64,000 nucleotides of DNA from Corynebacterium jeikeium (lineage in GTDB: Bacteria; Actinomycetota; Actinomycetes; Mycobacteriales; Mycobacteriaceae): NCBI GenBank assembly GCA_003955985.1, contig CP033784.1:2170001-2234000 (forward strand), read 5' to 3'. Shown in pieces: positions 62,552-64,000 of the stretch. Below the pieces are notes generated by a model that had not been told where the DNA came from, did not search any database, and saw only the letters and a list, made by a program, of their open reading frames with translations. Both the position numbers and the translations under genes were made by a program. Position 1 is the stretch's first letter, and every line of letters begins with the position of its first letter.

Positions 62552-62813
62552 ACCAGAACCCCTCCCCGGCTAAGGTCAGCACCCATTGAGCTGCGAAAGA
62601 GAACTGATACTTGACTATCTTCACTGGTCACGCCACATATCTTCACAACTATTCGTTTCTGATAAAAAAATTTTGCAAAAAGCTACGCAAAAGTGACCTA
62701 GGACACTTATTCTTACTGTAAAAGAAACTAAATCGGCAGTCCTACCGATGAGGTTTCGCCTGATTAGGCCTCTCCGAAGACCACAGGACATGAACCACGG
62801 AAGATGAGTGACT
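62552..62813. other. upstream region of the acyl-CoA synthetase gene
   Basis: About 260 bases; the stretch at ~62,640-62,730 is AT-rich (GATAAAAAAATTTTGC) and probably holds the promoter. No other feature seen. Confidence 0.4.
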
Positions 62814-64000
62814 ATGACATCTAATCCACAGACCTCGATTCTCAATAAGGTGCGCAAAGCTTCGCGAGCTACCTCGGACCTCGTTCTCGGACTCGCACCG
62901 GTGACTCAGGCTGGCGTCCTCGGCTCGATGGGGCCCGGCGCGGCTGGTAAGGCATTAAGTTCCATCTACCGCTGGGACTTCCTGCCAGCTGGTCTCCTCG
63001 GCATTGCAGCCGGCCGCGATCCGCACCACACTGCGATTATTGATGATGGCGGCTCGCTGACCTACGAGGAGCTGCACGAGCGCTCCACTGCCCTGGCGCG
63101 AGCACTCCGTCACGGCGATATTCAGCAGCGCGACCGCATCGGTGTGCTGGCTCGCAACCACCGCGGTTTCATTATGGCTCTGTGTGCCCACGGTCGTCTC
63201 GGCACCGACCTGGTGCTGCTCAATACCGGCGCCTCCGCCGAGCAGACTCTGGCCGTAATTCGTGAACAGAAGATTGACTTCCTGTTCATTGATGAGGAAT
63301 TCACTCACATGCTGCCGGAGGACTTCGATGAGTGCCCGGTCGCCGTGTCGTGGTTTGAAAACTACGGTGACACCTCCTGCGTTCGCGAGGGCTGGACCTC
63401 CATGCAGGAGATGCTGAAGACAGCACCGCCGGCAAAGTGGCCGACCGCCGAGCTGCCAACCCGCCCGCGCCGTGGCCGCGTTATTATTCTGACTTCCGGA
63501 ACCACCGGCACTCCAAAGGGTGCCAAGCGTCCGGAGCCGCGCAGCTGGATGCCGGCATCTTCCATCATGAGCCGAATTCCTCTGCGTCAGCGTCGCCCGG
63601 CTTACCTTGCGGCTCCGCTGTTCCACACCTGGGGATTCGCGACTGCGCAGCTGTGCATCGCACTGCGTTCCACCATGATTATGCGCCGCAAGTTCGATCC
63701 AGCCGACAGCCTGCGCATTATCGAGCAGCACTCTCCGCACACCATCTTCCTGGTGCCGACCATGCTGCAGCGCATGATTGAGATTCTCCCAGACAACTAC
63801 GACATCGGTGCGACATCGCTGAAGGTCATCGCATCCTGTGGTTCGGCCATTCCGGAGGGAATCGTCACCAAGACCCTCGAGCGCTTCGGACCGGTTCTCT
63901 ACAACCAGTACGGCTCCACCGAGGTCAGCTGGGCAACCATTGCTACCCCGGATGAGCTCAAGGCAAATCCGACCACGGCAGGTCGCGCGCCGCTGGGCAC
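62814..64000 (+). CDS. fatty-acyl-CoA/AMP synthetase (FadD type), partial
   Basis: The frame opens at the ATG at 62814 (GGAAG 11 bases upstream) and runs off the window after 395 codons without a stop. ANL-superfamily adenylating enzyme: AMP-binding P-loop ILTSGTTGTPKGAKRP, a helix with FLVPTMLQRMIEI, and the A5-type motif YNQYGSTEVSWATIA. It activates a carboxylic acid to acyl-AMP and then acyl-CoA. Closest in feel to actinobacterial long-chain FadD proteins. The C-terminal lid domain is outside the window. Confidence 0.88.
   Translation, partial: MTSNPQTSILNKVRKASRATSDLVLGLAPVTQAGVLGSMGPGAAGKALSSIYRWDFLPAGLLGIAAGRDPHHTAIIDDGGSLTYEELHERSTALARALRHGDIQQRDRIGVLARNHRGFIMALCAHGRLGTDLVLLNTGASAEQTLAVIREQKIDFLFIDEEFTHMLPEDFDECPVAVSWFENYGDTSCVREGWTSMQEMLKTAPPAKWPTAELPTRPRRGRVIILTSGTTGTPKGAKRPEPRSWMPASSIMSRIPLRQRRPAYLAAPLFHTWGFATAQLCIALRSTMIMRRKFDPADSLRIIEQHSPHTIFLVPTMLQRMIEILPDNYDIGATSLKVIASCGSAIPEGIVTKTLERFGPVLYNQYGSTEVSWATIATPDELKANPTTAGRAPLG

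Overview
The window looks like a chromosomal segment from a Corynebacterium. The gene content and order (ClpC, MutY, a beta-carbonic anhydrase, RadA, CarD, CysS, RlmB, a ThrE-type exporter, an XPB-type helicase), the moderately high G+C, the frequent GTG/TTG starts and the short lipoproteins all fit. I cannot name the species from sequence alone.

Positions 1-13.6 kb are mostly core genes: the end of thiE, a cupin, a TrkH/TrkA potassium uptake pair, a stand-alone tryptophan synthase beta gene (trpB) behind a complete trp attenuator with a leader peptide carrying three consecutive Trp codons, an aminotransferase, purD, a HIT protein, two adjacent lipases, a hot-dog protein with a degenerate HD-like tail, a phosphatase-like protein lacking its catalytic Cys, and a TPM/DUF5129-like membrane protein.

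Positions 13.7-30.9 kb form a genomic island at a tRNA-Thr(UGU) gene. An 85-bp duplication, including 35 nt of the tRNA 3' end, marks both ends, and a broken tyrosine integrase lies inside with a DoxX/TetR pair. A 14.7-kb composite transposon with three copies of an IS256-superfamily (IS1249-like) element has inserted into the loop of what was the integrase's intrinsic terminator, with an 8-bp target duplication (CTCTTGGC). Between the ISs lie two tandem copies of a 5.3-kb resistance module: a MecA/PBP2m-like class B penicillin-binding lipoprotein, a class A beta-lactamase-fold protein, a LysR regulator and a chimeric helicase ORF. The chimera and the 8-bp repeats at the module ends indicate that the module was once a closed circle cut from a donor chromosome at the XPB-helicase locus. 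One of the two pbp copies is frameshifted.

Positions 31-52 kb are again core: ThrE exporter, a histone-like Lys-rich protein, a flavin reductase, a LacI regulator, a zinc uptake operon (ZnuA-like protein with a long His-rich loop, ZnuC, ZnuB), rlmB, cysS, carD, radA, carbonic anhydrase, mutY, a secreted lipase and clpC.

Positions 52-62 kb hold the least familiar system: a tightly overlapping leftward operon encoding two multi-pass membrane proteins, a GrpE-like protein, a truncated Hsp70/DnaK paralogue, a single-pass membrane protein, a non-RD Ser/Thr kinase with an extracellular domain, and an FHA-like protein. A rightward pair (a lipoprotein and a membrane-anchored coiled-coil protein) diverges from it. 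I infer a membrane-linked Hsp70/kinase/FHA envelope-signalling or quality-control module. The window ends inside a fatty-acyl-CoA synthetase gene.
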